Source: Gammaproteobacteria bacterium (GTDB lineage: Bacteria > Pseudomonadota > Gammaproteobacteria > Steroidobacterales > PWYM01). From it: 58,777 nt of DNA. The notes beneath the pieces are model-generated. The model ran no database searches. It saw only the letters and a list, made by a program, of their open reading frames with translations, and was not told the DNA's origin. The translations under genes and the position numbers were made by a program. How positions within the stretch are numbered: the stretch's first letter is position 1; each line of letters begins with the position of its first letter. The DNA is taken from positions 1-58,777 of the forward strand of contig PWZL01000016.1 in NCBI GenBank assembly GCA_003567475.1. The letters run 5' to 3'. This document shows, in pieces, positions 34,614-43,830 of the stretch.

Positions 34614-34642
34614 ACTGGCAGACCTTTACCGGAGGCGAGTCC

Positions 34643-35644
34643 ATGGGCCTGTTGAAGAATGGCGAGTGGCATACCGATTGGTATGACACGGAGGCGAGTG
34701 GGGGTGAATTCCAGCGCGAGGACGCCGGATTCCGCGACTGGGTGGTGGCGTCGGACGATGGGGCGCCGACAGCGGGTGGCGCCTGGCCGGCAGCTTCGGG
34801 GCGCTATCATCTGATCGTCTCCTGGGCCTGCCCCTGGGCGCACCGAACCTTGATCTTCAGGCGTCTCAAGGGCCTCGAGCCGCATGTCGGTGTGTCAGTG
34901 GTCGACGCCGAGATGCTCGAGCATGGCTGGAGTTTTTCGCGCAGCTTTGCGGAGAATGTCGATCCCCTGCACGGCGTGGCGCATCTTTACGAACTCTATC
35001 AGCGTGCCCGAAGCGACTACACTGGTCGGGTCACCGTGCCGGTACTCTGGGACCGTGAACGCGACACCATCGTCAGCAACGAGTCGGCCGATATCATCCG
35101 CATGTTCAACTCGGCTTTCGACAAGCTGACAGGCAACACGATTGACTTTTATCCCGACGCTCTGCGGGCCGAGATCGACGAGATCAATGCGTTCGTCTAC
35201 GAGAAGATCAATAACGGGGTCTATCGCAGCGGGTTTGCCACTACGCAGTCTGCGTATGAGGAGGCTTTCGAAGCGCTGTTCGCTGCGCTCGATCGCATCG
35301 AGCAGCGATTGTCTGCGCAGCGTTACCTCGTGGGTAATGCCCTCACCGAGGCCGACTGGCGACTGTTCACCACCCTGGTGCGCTTCGACGCCGTCTACGT
35401 GGGGCACTTCAAGTGCAATCGCCAGCGCATCGAGGACTACCCGGCGATCTCCAACTACCTGCGCGATCTCTATCAGGTGCCCGGCGTCCGCGGCACGGTG
35501 AACATGCACCACATCAAGACCCATTACTATTACAGCCACGACATGATTAATCCGACCCGGATAGTCCCGCGCGGCCCGGCGCTGGATCTCGATCGGGCGC
35601 ATGATCGCGAGCAGCTCGGTCCGGCGCCAGCGTGGGCCCGCTGA
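34643..35644 (+). CDS. Glutathionyl-hydroquinone reductase (Xi-class GST)
   Basis: This 333-residue Xi-class GST carries the catalytic Cys63 in SWACPWAHR, the family hallmark, and the NYLRDLYQ and HYYYSH motifs of its C-terminal domain. These enzymes reduce glutathionyl-hydroquinones to free hydroquinones and help quinone or chlorophenol metabolism. GGAGGCGAG lies before the ATG. The preceding MFS gene ends 29 bp upstream, so both may be in one transcript. In a genome with many oxygenases it could salvage glutathione-quinone adducts; this is an inference. Confidence 0.93.
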   Translation: MGLLKNGEWHTDWYDTEASGGEFQREDAGFRDWVVASDDGAPTAGGAWPAASGRYHLIVSWACPWAHRTLIFRRLKGLEPHVGVSVVDAEMLEHGWSFSRSFAENVDPLHGVAHLYELYQRARSDYTGRVTVPVLWDRERDTIVSNESADIIRMFNSAFDKLTGNTIDFYPDALRAEIDEINAFVYEKINNGVYRSGFATTQSAYEEAFEALFAALDRIEQRLSAQRYLVGNALTEADWRLFTTLVRFDAVYVGHFKCNRQRIEDYPAISNYLRDLYQVPGVRGTVNMHHIKTHYYYSHDMINPTRIVPRGPALDLDRAHDREQLGPAPAWAR

Positions 35645-35686
35645 GTTCAGGCTGCATCCGACTGCGCATCCGGTGCGTATAGAGGG

Positions 35687-35715
35687 TTGACGCCATTGGA
35701 TGGCGTGCTTACGAA
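35687..35715 (+). promoter_or_regulatory. Sigma70-like promoter with inverted repeat in its spacer
   Basis: TTGACG (35687-35692) and TACGAA (35710-35715) are 17 bp apart, 30 bp before the fasciclin gene start. The spacer overlaps a perfect 6+3+6 inverted repeat, CGCCATTGGATGGCG (35691-35705), which could be an operator. The transcription start is not known. Confidence 0.45.
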
Positions 35716-35744
35716 CTCAACCCAATCCACACGGAGAGCGGTAT

Positions 35745-36242
35745 ATGAAGATCATGACGGGTGTGATGACATTTGCTGCGGCGATGATGCTCGCCGGCAG
35801 CCCGGCGGTGAAGGCGTACGATGCGCACGCTCACGGGCCGGACATCGTCGAGACGGCGGTCGCAGCTGGGGCCTTCGAGACCCTGGTGGCTGCGGTACAG
35901 GCGGCAGGCCTGGTGGAAACGCTGCAGGGCGAAGGGCCGTTCACGGTATTTGCACCGACCGATGAGGCTTTCGCGGCGCTGCCCGCCGGCACGGTGGAGA
36001 GCCTGCTTCAGCCGGAAAATCGCGATCAGCTGGTCGCAATCCTGACCTATCACGTCGTCGCCGGTAAGGTCATGGCTGCGGATGTGGTCAACCTGACTTC
36101 GGCGGAAACGGTGAATGGCGCGAGCGTCACGATTGCTGTCGAAGACGGCGCGGTGAAGATCGACGGTGCGACGGTGATTCAGGCCGACATCGAGGCCAGC
36201 AACGGCGTCATTCACGTCATCGATCAGGTGATCCTGCCGTAA
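35745..36242 (+). CDS. Secreted fasciclin (FAS1) domain protein
   Basis: This 165-residue exported protein has a signal peptide ([17 protein letters not shown]) and a single FAS1 domain with both conserved blocks: H1 [17 protein letters not shown] and H2 [13 protein letters not shown], plus TYHVVAG between them. FAS1 proteins act in adhesion or surface binding. ATG at 35745 is chosen since it yields a clean signal peptide. It is monocistronic, with its own promoter-like sequence upstream and a strong terminator 50 bp downstream. Confidence 0.92.
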   Translation: MKIMTGVMTFAAAMMLAGSPAVKAYDAHAHGPDIVETAVAAGAFETLVAAVQAAGLVETLQGEGPFTVFAPTDEAFAALPAGTVESLLQPENRDQLVAILTYHVVAGKVMAADVVNLTSAETVNGASVTIAVEDGAVKIDGATVIQADIEASNGVIHVIDQVILP

Positions 36243-36292
36243 CGCCGAGTCGGTAGAGCATCACGGACGGGACAGCTGCTGGCCCGTCGACG

Positions 36293-36326
36293 ACGGGAAG
36301 CTGCGCGATGATGCGCAGCTTCCCGT
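36293..36326 (+). terminator. Rho-independent terminator after the fasciclin gene
   Basis: ACGGGAAGCTGCGC (36293-36306) and GCGCAGCTTCCCGT (36313-36326) form a perfect 14-bp stem around a 6-base loop, followed by TTACTGTT. It lies between the convergent fasciclin and PLDc_N genes and may serve both. Confidence 0.85.
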
Positions 36327-36340
36327 TTACTGTTGCATTA

Positions 36341-36532
36341 TCATAGCCCTGTGCGCCGCTTGGGGCCCAAGAGCAGCCAGAGAATCACGCCAACAACCGG
36401 CAAGACCAGGATCAGGACGATCCAGAGCACCTTGGCGCCCGTGGTGGCGCCACTGTCGACGGTCTTGACGATGGCGTAGATGACGAGGATCAGCCACAGC
36501 AGACCCAGAATGCCGCCGATTTCAAGGCCCAT
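36341..36532 (-). CDS. Small PLDc_N-type inner membrane protein
   Basis: This 63-residue protein has two hydrophobic segments with a short loop between: the first about residues 4-22, the second LWIVLILVLPVVGVILWLLL, then GPKRR at the end. This is the phospholipase-D N-terminal (PLDc_N) membrane module, common as a stand-alone small protein whose role is unknown. ATG at 36532 has GGGAG 5 bases upstream; the GTG two codons earlier is less well placed. It has its own short upstream region. Confidence 0.8.
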   Translation of the reverse strand: MGLEIGGILGLLWLILVIYAIVKTVDSGATTGAKVLWIVLILVLPVVGVILWLLLGPKRRTGL

Positions 36533-36654
36533 AATCACTCCCGGTCAACTGAACACGAGTTGACGATAACAGAACTCCGCGGGAACGGTCACGCGGGTGC
36601 AGGCAGGCCAACCGGCCCGCAGCCTGAATAAGACGCTCCAGAAAGGGGAAACAC

Positions 36655-37257
36655 ATGCAGATCAGATATCGGAAGGGGTGGCTGGCCGCAGGCACCCTCG
36701 CGGTGCTCGGCGGTGCGGTGTCGGGTTGCGCCGGCCCCGGTGTCAGCAGCGCGGAGTTGATCGCGAGCTACGAGCAGGCGCTGATCGCCAGCGAAGCGCA
36801 GGCCGTCGACAATCTTGACCAGGACCCTGAGCGCCTCGCCGCCTTCATGGCGCGCGCCGAGACTTACTTTCGCGATATCACCCAGGAGTCGGTACGCGCC
36901 CTGACGAGGGACACCTACGCCCCTGACGGCTATCTCAACGATACGCTCAAGGTGATCAACGGTGCCGAGGCGATCGAAGCGTATTTCTACGCCACGGCGG
37001 GCAATACCGATGCCGTGCGGGTGGAGTTTCTCTCCCATGCGGCGACCGGTATGGATGTCTATGTCCGCTGGCGCATGACCATCGAGGCACCACGGCTGGC
37101 CGATGACCCCCTGGTGTCCTACGGTGTGTCGCAGTTTCGCTTCGACGAGCAGGGGCGACTGCTGATCCACAAGGACTTCTGGGACTCCGGTGGCAATTTC
37201 TTCGAACACCTGCCATTTGTCGGCCGGGCCATCCGCAGCATTCGCGGACGTCTGTAA
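36655..37257 (+). CDS. Lipoprotein with SnoaL/NTF2-like domain
   Basis: This 200-residue exported protein has a lipobox (LGGAVSGC, Cys25). A SnoaL/NTF2-like domain is suggested by the DTYAPDGYLNDTLKVINGAEAIEAYF start, YVRWRMTI, and FRFDEQGRLLIHKDFWD end. Family proteins bind or transform small hydrophobic molecules. AGAAAGGGGAAAC precedes the ATG. It lies 4 bp upstream of a lipoprotein-type esterase, forming a two-gene operon at the cell envelope. It is not closely similar to the SnoaL pair near 24.5 kb. Confidence 0.82.
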   Translation: MQIRYRKGWLAAGTLAVLGGAVSGCAGPGVSSAELIASYEQALIASEAQAVDNLDQDPERLAAFMARAETYFRDITQESVRALTRDTYAPDGYLNDTLKVINGAEAIEAYFYATAGNTDAVRVEFLSHAATGMDVYVRWRMTIEAPRLADDPLVSYGVSQFRFDEQGRLLIHKDFWDSGGNFFEHLPFVGRAIRSIRGRL

Positions 37258-37261
37258 ACGC

Positions 37262-38257
37262 ATGGTTTCGCGACCTACCGGCGGTGTGGCTCTCGGCCTG
37301 TTGGCGACCCTGCTGCTGGTGGCCGGCTGCAGCCCCACGCGCGTGGTGTCGACGCTGAGTCCGACGTCCCATCTCGAGCACGCGCCGGCAATCGCCTACG
37401 GTTCGCATCTTCGACAGCAGCTCGACGTCTACCGCCCGCAGGAGGGCGCGACATCCGCGGGCGCGCCAGTGGTGGTGTTTTTCTATGGCGGTTCCTGGCA
37501 ACGGGGTGATCGCGACAAGTATGCGTTCGTGGGCAGCTACCTGGCCGAGCTTGGCGTGGTGGCGGTGGTGCCGGATTACCGTGTGTATCCTGAGGTCCGG
37601 TTTCCCGGATTCGTCGAGGATGGGGCCGCCGTGCTGGCCTGGGTCGAGCGCCATATCGAGGCGTTCGGAGGTGATCCTGACCAGGTGATCGTCATGGGTC
37701 ATTCTGCCGGGGCCCATATCGCCGCGCTGCTGGCGCTGGATACACGCTATCTGCAGGCTCAGGGGGTGACCCGCGCTGTGCCCCGGGGTCTGATCGGGTT
37801 GGCTGGGCCGTACCGCTTCGATATCGACAGCGGCAGGCTGGCCGAGATTTTCGCTGCCGACGACGGCACGGGCGACAGCCAGCCGATGAACTTCGCGCGT
37901 GCTGATGGCCCACCGGCGTTGCTGCTGCACGGCGAGAGTGATCGGGTGGTCTCGGCCGACAACAGTCGCCAGCTGTTCGAACGGTTGTGCGATGCGGGGG
38001 GGACGGCCGAGGTGATCGTCTATCCTGGTGTGGGGCATATGCGCATTGCGGCGGCACTGGCGCCACCACTGTCATTTGCCGGTCGCAGTGACGAGGACGT
38101 CGCCGAGTTCATCGCACGGGTGACTGGCGAGTCGACGGGGCCGTCCGCCGAGGATGCGCTGACCTGTGGGGAACGACTCAACGGGGCAGCCAATGCAGCG
38201 GCTGGCCGCCCGAAGGCCAGTCCAGCCGAACCAGGCGCCCCCGTCCCGACAGGGTGA
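37262..38257 (+). CDS. Alpha/beta-hydrolase lipoprotein (esterase-like)
   Basis: This 331-residue hydrolase has a lipobox (LLVAGC, Cys23). The oxyanion block is FFYGGSW (HGG type with Tyr), the nucleophile is Ser148 in GHSAGAH, the acid is probably in GESDRVV, and the His is in GVGHMRI. This is the carboxylesterase/hormone-sensitive-lipase-like group. The last 40 residues are Ala/Pro-rich and probably disordered. ATG at 37262 is 4 bp after the upstream stop, and the longer frame from 37190 overlaps that gene. It likely acts on an ester at the membrane surface. Confidence 0.88.
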   Translation: MVSRPTGGVALGLLATLLLVAGCSPTRVVSTLSPTSHLEHAPAIAYGSHLRQQLDVYRPQEGATSAGAPVVVFFYGGSWQRGDRDKYAFVGSYLAELGVVAVVPDYRVYPEVRFPGFVEDGAAVLAWVERHIEAFGGDPDQVIVMGHSAGAHIAALLALDTRYLQAQGVTRAVPRGLIGLAGPYRFDIDSGRLAEIFAADDGTGDSQPMNFARADGPPALLLHGESDRVVSADNSRQLFERLCDAGGTAEVIVYPGVGHMRIAAALAPPLSFAGRSDEDVAEFIARVTGESTGPSAEDALTCGERLNGAANAAAGRPKASPAEPGAPVPTG

Positions 38258-38285
38258 CGCAGGCGCTACGCCCTCCGGGGCCGGG

Positions 38286-38894
38286 TCAGCTTACGTGCGG
38301 ATGACCGCGCAGATGAAAGCGCAGCGGTTTCAACGCCCAGTCGCCGGCGTAGGCGATGCCGATGCGGGGTCCGCTGACGATGTCCTCGGCACGCACCCGC
38401 CGTCCGCGTTCCAGGAACAGCTGATCGCCGTCGACAAGATCGGCGCCGTCGAGTCCGCGATCGAGGCCCATCGCCTGGGCGAGCTTGGCCGGTCCGGAGC
38501 ACAGATCGACGTCGCGCAGGCGTGCCGCGGGGATGCGTCCGGCCCGGTGGGTGCGCATGCGCGCCATCCCCTCCACGGGTTCGAGGGCGCGGATCAGCAC
38601 GGCGGTGGGGTGTCCGGGGCCTTGGGCCACGACGTTCATGCAGTGATGCATGCCGTAGAGGAAATAGATGTAGGCATGACCCGCCGGGCCCCACATCGAC
38701 TCGGTTCGCGGTGTACGCCGCCCGCCATAGGTGTGGGCGGCACGGTCGATCACACCCAGATAGGCCTCGGTCTCGACGATGCGTCCGGCCAGCCGCTCGC
38801 CGTCGTCCAGCACGCGCACGAGCACCTGGCCGAGCAGCGCTCGCGCCAGGGTCACCGGTTCACGGGCGTGAAATCGTCTCGTCAGGCGGCGCAT
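38286..38894 (-). CDS. aag: DNA-3-methyladenine glycosylase (AAG/MPG family)
   Basis: This 202-residue DNA repair glycosylase excises alkylated bases. It shows VETEAYLG (catalytic Glu about residue 41-43), GGRRTPRTESMWGPAGHAYIY, the LYGMHHCMNV strand, GPAKLAQAMG, and the late PRIGI motif. All are hallmarks of the AAG/MPG fold. ATG at 38894 is set by the start of the fold; the gene overlaps the 3' end of the upstream membrane hydrolase by 35 bases, so the two are translationally linked. Confidence 0.93.
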   Translation of the reverse strand: MRRLTRRFHAREPVTLARALLGQVLVRVLDDGERLAGRIVETEAYLGVIDRAAHTYGGRRTPRTESMWGPAGHAYIYFLYGMHHCMNVVAQGPGHPTAVLIRALEPVEGMARMRTHRAGRIPAARLRDVDLCSGPAKLAQAMGLDRGLDGADLVDGDQLFLERGRRVRAEDIVSGPRIGIAYAGDWALKPLRFHLRGHPHVS

Positions 38895-40578
38895 GACCGC
38901 TCCGGGTACGAAACCAGGTCTTGAGACGCTCGATGTCTTCCGGGTGCCAGTCCGGGGGCTCGCTGACCTCGAGCCAGGCGTCGATGTAGTGCTCAGGCGC
39001 GTAGCGATGTCCGAAGCCCATCGGAGCCTCGTCTGCCGCGATGATGTCGATCGCGAGCTGCAGCATGGTGACCACCGGATACCATCGCAGGCGCTCCGAG
39101 ACATCCGGTCCGCGCGGTGGCTGCATCCACTCCGGCTGCCGGTAAAACGATTGGGGCTCGAAAAAAGTCACCGGATCGCTGGCGTATTGCAGATAGACGA
39201 TGCGGATGGGGCCCCAGGTTGCGCCCGGCAGGGCCAACGCGTTGTGCTGATGGGTGAACCTGACGATTGAGCCATCGCGAAAGCGCGGCAGCCATGCCGG
39301 CGAGTCGGGTTCGCGGCTGTTGGTGATGGTGCGCCAGGCTTGGCTGCGAAACGGGGGGCCACTCCACAGCGCCCCGTGGAATGGATCGGCGATGACGTCG
39401 AAGAGATCGGCCGAGCGCTCTGAGTTCAGCGCCCCCAGGCTCAGCCCGTGGAGATACAGGCGCGGGCGCGTGTCGCGGGGGAGTTGCGTCCAGTGGCCGT
39501 AGATGGCTTCGAACAGGGCACGCGCGCTCTCCGCGCCGTAGTCTTCCTCCGACAGCAGCGACAGCCAGCTCGGCAGGTAGGAGTACTGCAGGGCAACGGT
39601 GGCGACGCGACCGCGATGCAGATATTCCAGCGTGTCGATCGCCGAGGGGTCGAGCCACCCGGTGCCGGTTGGTGTGGCGATGACCAGGACCGTGCGATCG
39701 AATGCCCCGGTACGGTCCAGTTCCTCAACGGCGAGCCGGGCACGCGCCTGGATGTCCTCTGCCGAATTCAGTCCGATGTAGACGCGGATGGGCTTGTCGA
39801 CCCCCTCGCCGTGAAACGCCTGCAAGGCCGCGAGGCTCGGCCCGGAGGATACGAAGTTCCGCCCTGTTCGCCCCAGGGTGCCCCAGGCGACCGGTGAGGC
39901 GGCGCTGCCGGTGCGGGCCGGATCCTCCGGCGCAGCGACTTCCGGTTCCATGAGTGCATCGAATTGCTGGAAGGAACTGTCCAGCGCACGCATCAGCCCG
40001 GCCAGCAGCACGCCATCGATCACCGACCAGAACACAGCGACCGCGAGCACCACGCCCAGTCCATGAGAGATGCGGCGTGGCACGTATCGGTGCAGGCGGC
40101 CGGAAATCAGCCTGAACGTGAATAGAAAGGCGCGCGAGAAGACCAGGATCAGCGCGAACAGCGGCAGTGCGAGCATGGCGACGCGGAGTGGCCGAGCCGT
40201 ATCGACCGTATCCATGGCCATCAGCACCCGGATCGAATTCTGCCACTCGGAAGCCTGGCGCAGGAAAATCACGGCCACCACCAGGCAAGCCAGGGCGGCC
40301 AGCGCCAGCAACAGGCGCTGCGCCGGTCGCGAAGGGACGGGTAACTCGAGGTAGGCCCAGCACCAGCGCAGGGCGACGCCGGTGGCATAGCCGGCCGCCA
40401 GCGACAGCCCTGAGAGCACGCCCTGCATGTGCCAGGTCCGCGGAATCAGGCTGGGTGACAGCGAGGCGGCGAAAAACAGCGTACCCACAATCAGGCCGAT
40501 GGTGGAGAGGGCAACCGGCCCTCCGCTGAGCCAGGCCGGCAGCAGACTGACTGGCGCTTCGCGAGCCTCCTTGCGCAT
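38860..40578 (-). CDS. Membrane protein with Abhydrolase_9 domain
   Basis: This is a 572-residue protein with four to five hydrophobic segments in the first 200 residues, followed by a C-terminal alpha/beta hydrolase domain with VYIGLNSAEDIQARA, ATPTGTGWLDP, and YLHGLSLGALNSE (serine in GLSLG). From memory this matches the Abhydrolase_9_N/Abhydrolase_9 family of unknown function. A start at 40578 (MRKEAREAPVS) is chosen; upstream residues in the same frame are non-coding. Operon with aag. It is divergent from the polyamine transporter operon with 138 bp between. Confidence 0.85.
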   Translation of the reverse strand: MRKEAREAPVSLLPAWLSGGPVALSTIGLIVGTLFFAASLSPSLIPRTWHMQGVLSGLSLAAGYATGVALRWCWAYLELPVPSRPAQRLLLALAALACLVVAVIFLRQASEWQNSIRVLMAMDTVDTARPLRVAMLALPLFALILVFSRAFLFTFRLISGRLHRYVPRRISHGLGVVLAVAVFWSVIDGVLLAGLMRALDSSFQQFDALMEPEVAAPEDPARTGSAASPVAWGTLGRTGRNFVSSGPSLAALQAFHGEGVDKPIRVYIGLNSAEDIQARARLAVEELDRTGAFDRTVLVIATPTGTGWLDPSAIDTLEYLHRGRVATVALQYSYLPSWLSLLSEEDYGAESARALFEAIYGHWTQLPRDTRPRLYLHGLSLGALNSERSADLFDVIADPFHGALWSGPPFRSQAWRTITNSREPDSPAWLPRFRDGSIVRFTHQHNALALPGATWGPIRIVYLQYASDPVTFFEPQSFYRQPEWMQPPRGPDVSERLRWYPVVTMLQLAIDIIAADEAPMGFGHRYAPEHYIDAWLEVSEPPDWHPEDIERLKTWFRTRSGHAPPDETISRP

Positions 40579-40716
40579 GGCGGTATTGTGCCGGGCGCAG
40601 GCGGCGCCTGCCAGCGCCTGCCGGTTGCGTGACAGGCCGCCGAATTGACGGCTCCGTCGGCGCTTCGCATCATTGACGGCGCGTGGCGCTCGGGCCGCGT
40701 CACCGGAGATCTGCGC

Positions 40717-41832
40717 ATGATGTCTATTCGTCGCCCCCTGATCGCGCTGGCCGCCTGCCTGAGCGCGGTGGCCTGTGGTAGCCCGGACGCCCCGGAGCGT
40801 CGCGCCGAGACGGTGCGCATCTTCAATTGGTCGGATTACATCGCCGCCGATACCCTGGCGCGTTTCCGTGCCGAGACCGGATTGCGGACCGTGTACGACG
40901 TGTTCGACAGTCAGGAAGTGCTGGAGGCCCGTCTGCTGCCCGGCGCCAGCGGCTATGACGTGGTGGTGCCGAGCAGCGATGCGATCTCCCGACAGATTGC
41001 CGCCGAGGCGTTTCAGCCCCTGCAGCGCGAGCGCCTGACCCACCTTGGCAACCTCGACCCGGAGCTGCTCCGATTCCTCGAGACGGTGGATCCGGGCAAT
41101 ACCTACGGGGTGCCCTATCTCTGGGGCACCACCGGGATCGGGGTCAACGTCGCAATGCTTGAGGCGCGCTTTCCGGAAGGCGCGCCGACTGACAGTCTCG
41201 ATCTGCTGTTCGTGCCGGAAAACATCGAACGTCTGGCCGACTGCGGTGTAGCCCTGCTGGATTCGGCGGCCGAAGTGTTTCCCCTGGTGCTGAACTATCT
41301 GGGTCTCGACCCGAACTCAGCCGATCCTGCCGACTACCAGGCGCCGGTGCGGGATGCCTTCATGGCAATCCGGCCCCATATCCGCTACTTCCATTCATCG
41401 CAGTACATCAACGATCTGGCCAACGGTGAAATCTGCGTGGCGCTGGGCTGGTCCGGCGATATCCTGCAGGCGGCCGACCGTGCAGCCGAGGCCGGGCGCG
41501 GTGTGGAGATTGATTACGCCGTACCCGTCGAAGGCAGCAGTGTCTGGTTCGATCTTCTGGCCATCCCGCGCGACGCGGGGAATGTCGCGGGGGCGCATGC
41601 GTTCATAGATTTCCTGCTACGCCCGGAGGTGATTGCCGAGGTCAGCAACGAGGTGTTCTACGCCAATCCCAATCTGGCGGCCACGGCACTTGTCGCCCCC
41701 GAGGTGCGCGAGCATCCGGGCATTTACCCGCCTCCTGAGGTTCGTGCCCGACTGTTCGCGGTCGAGGCCCGCGAGCCGGCACTCGATCGTGTCATGACCC
41801 GGGTGTGGACCGAGATCAAGACCCGTCGATGA
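40717..41832 (+). CDS. Polyamine ABC transporter, substrate-binding lipoprotein (PotF/PotD type)
   Basis: This 371-residue binding protein is tethered by a lipid (lipobox LSAVAC). The mature N terminus has VRIFNWSDYIAADTLARFR, the classic PotD/PotF opening, and VFDSQEVLEARL, WGTTGIGVN, and the ALGWSGDI ligand-loop region match the polyamine family. It captures putrescine or spermidine in the periplasm. Start at 40717 has GGAGAT 7 bases upstream. First gene of a four-gene operon. Lipoprotein rather than free form is notable for a Gram-negative PotF but not unusual. Confidence 0.9.
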   Translation: MMSIRRPLIALAACLSAVACGSPDAPERRAETVRIFNWSDYIAADTLARFRAETGLRTVYDVFDSQEVLEARLLPGASGYDVVVPSSDAISRQIAAEAFQPLQRERLTHLGNLDPELLRFLETVDPGNTYGVPYLWGTTGIGVNVAMLEARFPEGAPTDSLDLLFVPENIERLADCGVALLDSAAEVFPLVLNYLGLDPNSADPADYQAPVRDAFMAIRPHIRYFHSSQYINDLANGEICVALGWSGDILQAADRAAEAGRGVEIDYAVPVEGSSVWFDLLAIPRDAGNVAGAHAFIDFLLRPEVIAEVSNEVFYANPNLAATALVAPEVREHPGIYPPPEVRARLFAVEAREPALDRVMTRVWTEIKTRR

Positions 41833-41872
41833 CGAGTGTCGTCGTGCACGTCGTCGCGTCGTCCGCCACGGC

Positions 41873-42937
41873 ATGAGTGCTGACGAGGGTTTCCTGTCGC
41901 TGCGCGCGCTCGCGCGCAGCTTCGATGGCGTCGGCGCCGTGGCGCATGTCGACCTGGACGTCGCGCGCAGTGAGGTCTTCGCGCTGCTTGGACCGTCCGG
42001 CTGTGGCAAGTCGACCCTGCTGCGCATGCTGGCCGGGCTGGAGCGGATCGATGCCGGCAGCATCCGGCTGGATGGCGAGGTGCTCAACGACCAGCCTGCG
42101 CACAAGCGCCCCGTCAACATGATGTTCCAGGCCTATGCGCTGTTTCCGCACCTGAGCGTCGCGGACAATGTCGCCTTTGGCCTCCGGCAGATGGGTATGA
42201 ACGCCACCCGTATCCGTGCCCGGGTCGAGGAGATGCTCGAGCTCGTGCGGATGAGCGATCACGCTGCACGGCGCCCGCATCAGCTCTCCGGGGGGCAGCA
42301 GCAGCGCGTGGCGCTGGCGCGCAGTCTGGCCCGTGAGCCCAAGCTGCTGTTGCTCGACGAGCCCATGGCCGCGCTGGACCGCCAGCTGCGGGTGCAGATG
42401 CAGCGCGAGCTGCGGGAGATCCTCCGCAGCATCCAGATCACCTGTGTGCTGGTGACTCATGATCGCGACGAGGCGATGACCATGGCGGATCGGATCGGGT
42501 TGATGCAGGCCGGGCGGCTGGTGCAGGTCGGTCCCCCGGAGGAGGTCTACGATCGTCCGCGCACGCGCTTCGCCGCAGCATTCCTCGGCCAGGTGAACCT
42601 GCTGGAGGGGGTGGCCGAGTCGGCAGAGCGTATTCGTCTGGCGGGGCGGTTGCTGCCGACCCGGGGGGCAGTGCCGGGCGTGCTCACGACGGTGGCGGTG
42701 CGTCCCGAAGCTATCGAACTGCACCTGTCGGCGCCGGCGCATGGGCAGGCGCTTGAGGGTACGGTACGTGGCGCGGAGTACATGGGCGCTCACCGTGTGC
42801 TGGAAGTCGCTGTCGCCGGCTTGCCGCAGCTCGCGGTCATCATCGCGGGCAGCGCCCAGAAAACGCCCCCTGTCGGCAGTGCCGTGTGGCTGGACTGGTG
42901 GGCTGACGACGCGGTGGTGCTGGAGCCCGACACATGA
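41873..42937 (+). CDS. potG: Polyamine ABC transporter, ATP-binding protein
   Basis: This 354-residue ATPase has Walker A GPSGCGKST, Q-loop FQAYALFPH, the signature LSGGQQQRVALARSLA, Walker B LLLLDEPM with H-loop VLVTHDRDEA, and a C-terminal TOBE-type domain. It powers import through the PotH/PotI pore encoded downstream. The stop overlaps the next start (ATGA at 42934), indicating translational coupling. Confidence 0.93.
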   Translation: MSADEGFLSLRALARSFDGVGAVAHVDLDVARSEVFALLGPSGCGKSTLLRMLAGLERIDAGSIRLDGEVLNDQPAHKRPVNMMFQAYALFPHLSVADNVAFGLRQMGMNATRIRARVEEMLELVRMSDHAARRPHQLSGGQQQRVALARSLAREPKLLLLDEPMAALDRQLRVQMQRELREILRSIQITCVLVTHDRDEAMTMADRIGLMQAGRLVQVGPPEEVYDRPRTRFAAAFLGQVNLLEGVAESAERIRLAGRLLPTRGAVPGVLTTVAVRPEAIELHLSAPAHGQALEGTVRGAEYMGAHRVLEVAVAGLPQLAVIIAGSAQKTPPVGSAVWLDWWADDAVVLEPDT

Positions 42938-43830
42938 AGGGGGGGGACGCGACCCGGCCCTGGGGTCGTTGGCTGGTCATCGGCATCCCGCTGGTCTGGC
43001 TGACGCTGTTTTTCCTGCTGCCCTTCGGCATCGTGCTGAAGATCAGCCTGTCGCAGGGCGCGCTGGCCATCCCGCCCTTCCAGCCGTGGTTCGGTATGGA
43101 AGACCAGTGGCTGAACGCCACACTGGCCAACTTCCGCTTCCTGCTGACCGACAACCTCTATGCCGCCGCCTATCTGAATTCGCTGAAGATCGCCGCGGTT
43201 GCGACCTTCGCTTGCCTGCTGATGGGCTTTCCGCTGGCGTTGGGCATCGCGCGGGCCGCGCCGCGATGGCAGGCGGTGCTGCTGCTGCTGGTGATCGTAC
43301 CTTCATGGACGTCTTTTCTGATCCGGGTCTACGCCTGGATGGGCATCCTCGGCAACACTGGCGTGATCAATACCCTGCTGCTCTGGCTGGGCCTCATCGA
43401 TCAGCCGGTGGTGATGCTGCGCACTGATTTCGCCGTGTACGTCGGCATTGTGTATGCCTATCTGCCGTTCATGGTGCTGCCGCTGTACGCCACGCTGGTG
43501 CGCATCGAGCCGGCGCTGCTCGAGGCGGCCGCCGATCTTGGCGCGGGGCCGGCGACGGTGTTCCTGCGCATCGTGTTGCCCCTGGCCGCAGGCGGGATTC
43601 TCGCTGGTTGCATGCTGGTGTTCATTCCGGCGATCGGCGAGTTCGTGATCCCCGAGCTGCTCGGTGGCGCAGATACGCTGATGATCGGTAAGGTGCTCTG
43701 GCAGGAGTTTTTCAATAACCGCGCCTGGCCGCTGGCATCAGCGGTGGCGGTGGTGTTGCTCGGGCTGCTGCTGGCGCCGCTGTGGCTGTTCCATCATCAG
43801 CAGGCCCGCAGCATGGCCTTGCATCGATGA
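42934..43830 (+). CDS. potH: Polyamine ABC transporter, permease
   Basis: This 298-residue permease has six membrane segments. It has the EAA loop EAAADLGAGPATVFLRIVLPL, which docks to the ATPase, and the family block PSWTSFLIRVYAWMGIL typical of PotH. It overlaps the ATPase upstream and the PotI gene downstream by the ATGA pattern, so the operon is translated as a unit. Confidence 0.93.
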   Translation: MKGGDATRPWGRWLVIGIPLVWLTLFFLLPFGIVLKISLSQGALAIPPFQPWFGMEDQWLNATLANFRFLLTDNLYAAAYLNSLKIAAVATFACLLMGFPLALGIARAAPRWQAVLLLLVIVPSWTSFLIRVYAWMGILGNTGVINTLLLWLGLIDQPVVMLRTDFAVYVGIVYAYLPFMVLPLYATLVRIEPALLEAAADLGAGPATVFLRIVLPLAAGGILAGCMLVFIPAIGEFVIPELLGGADTLMIGKVLWQEFFNNRAWPLASAVAVVLLGLLLAPLWLFHHQQARSMALHR

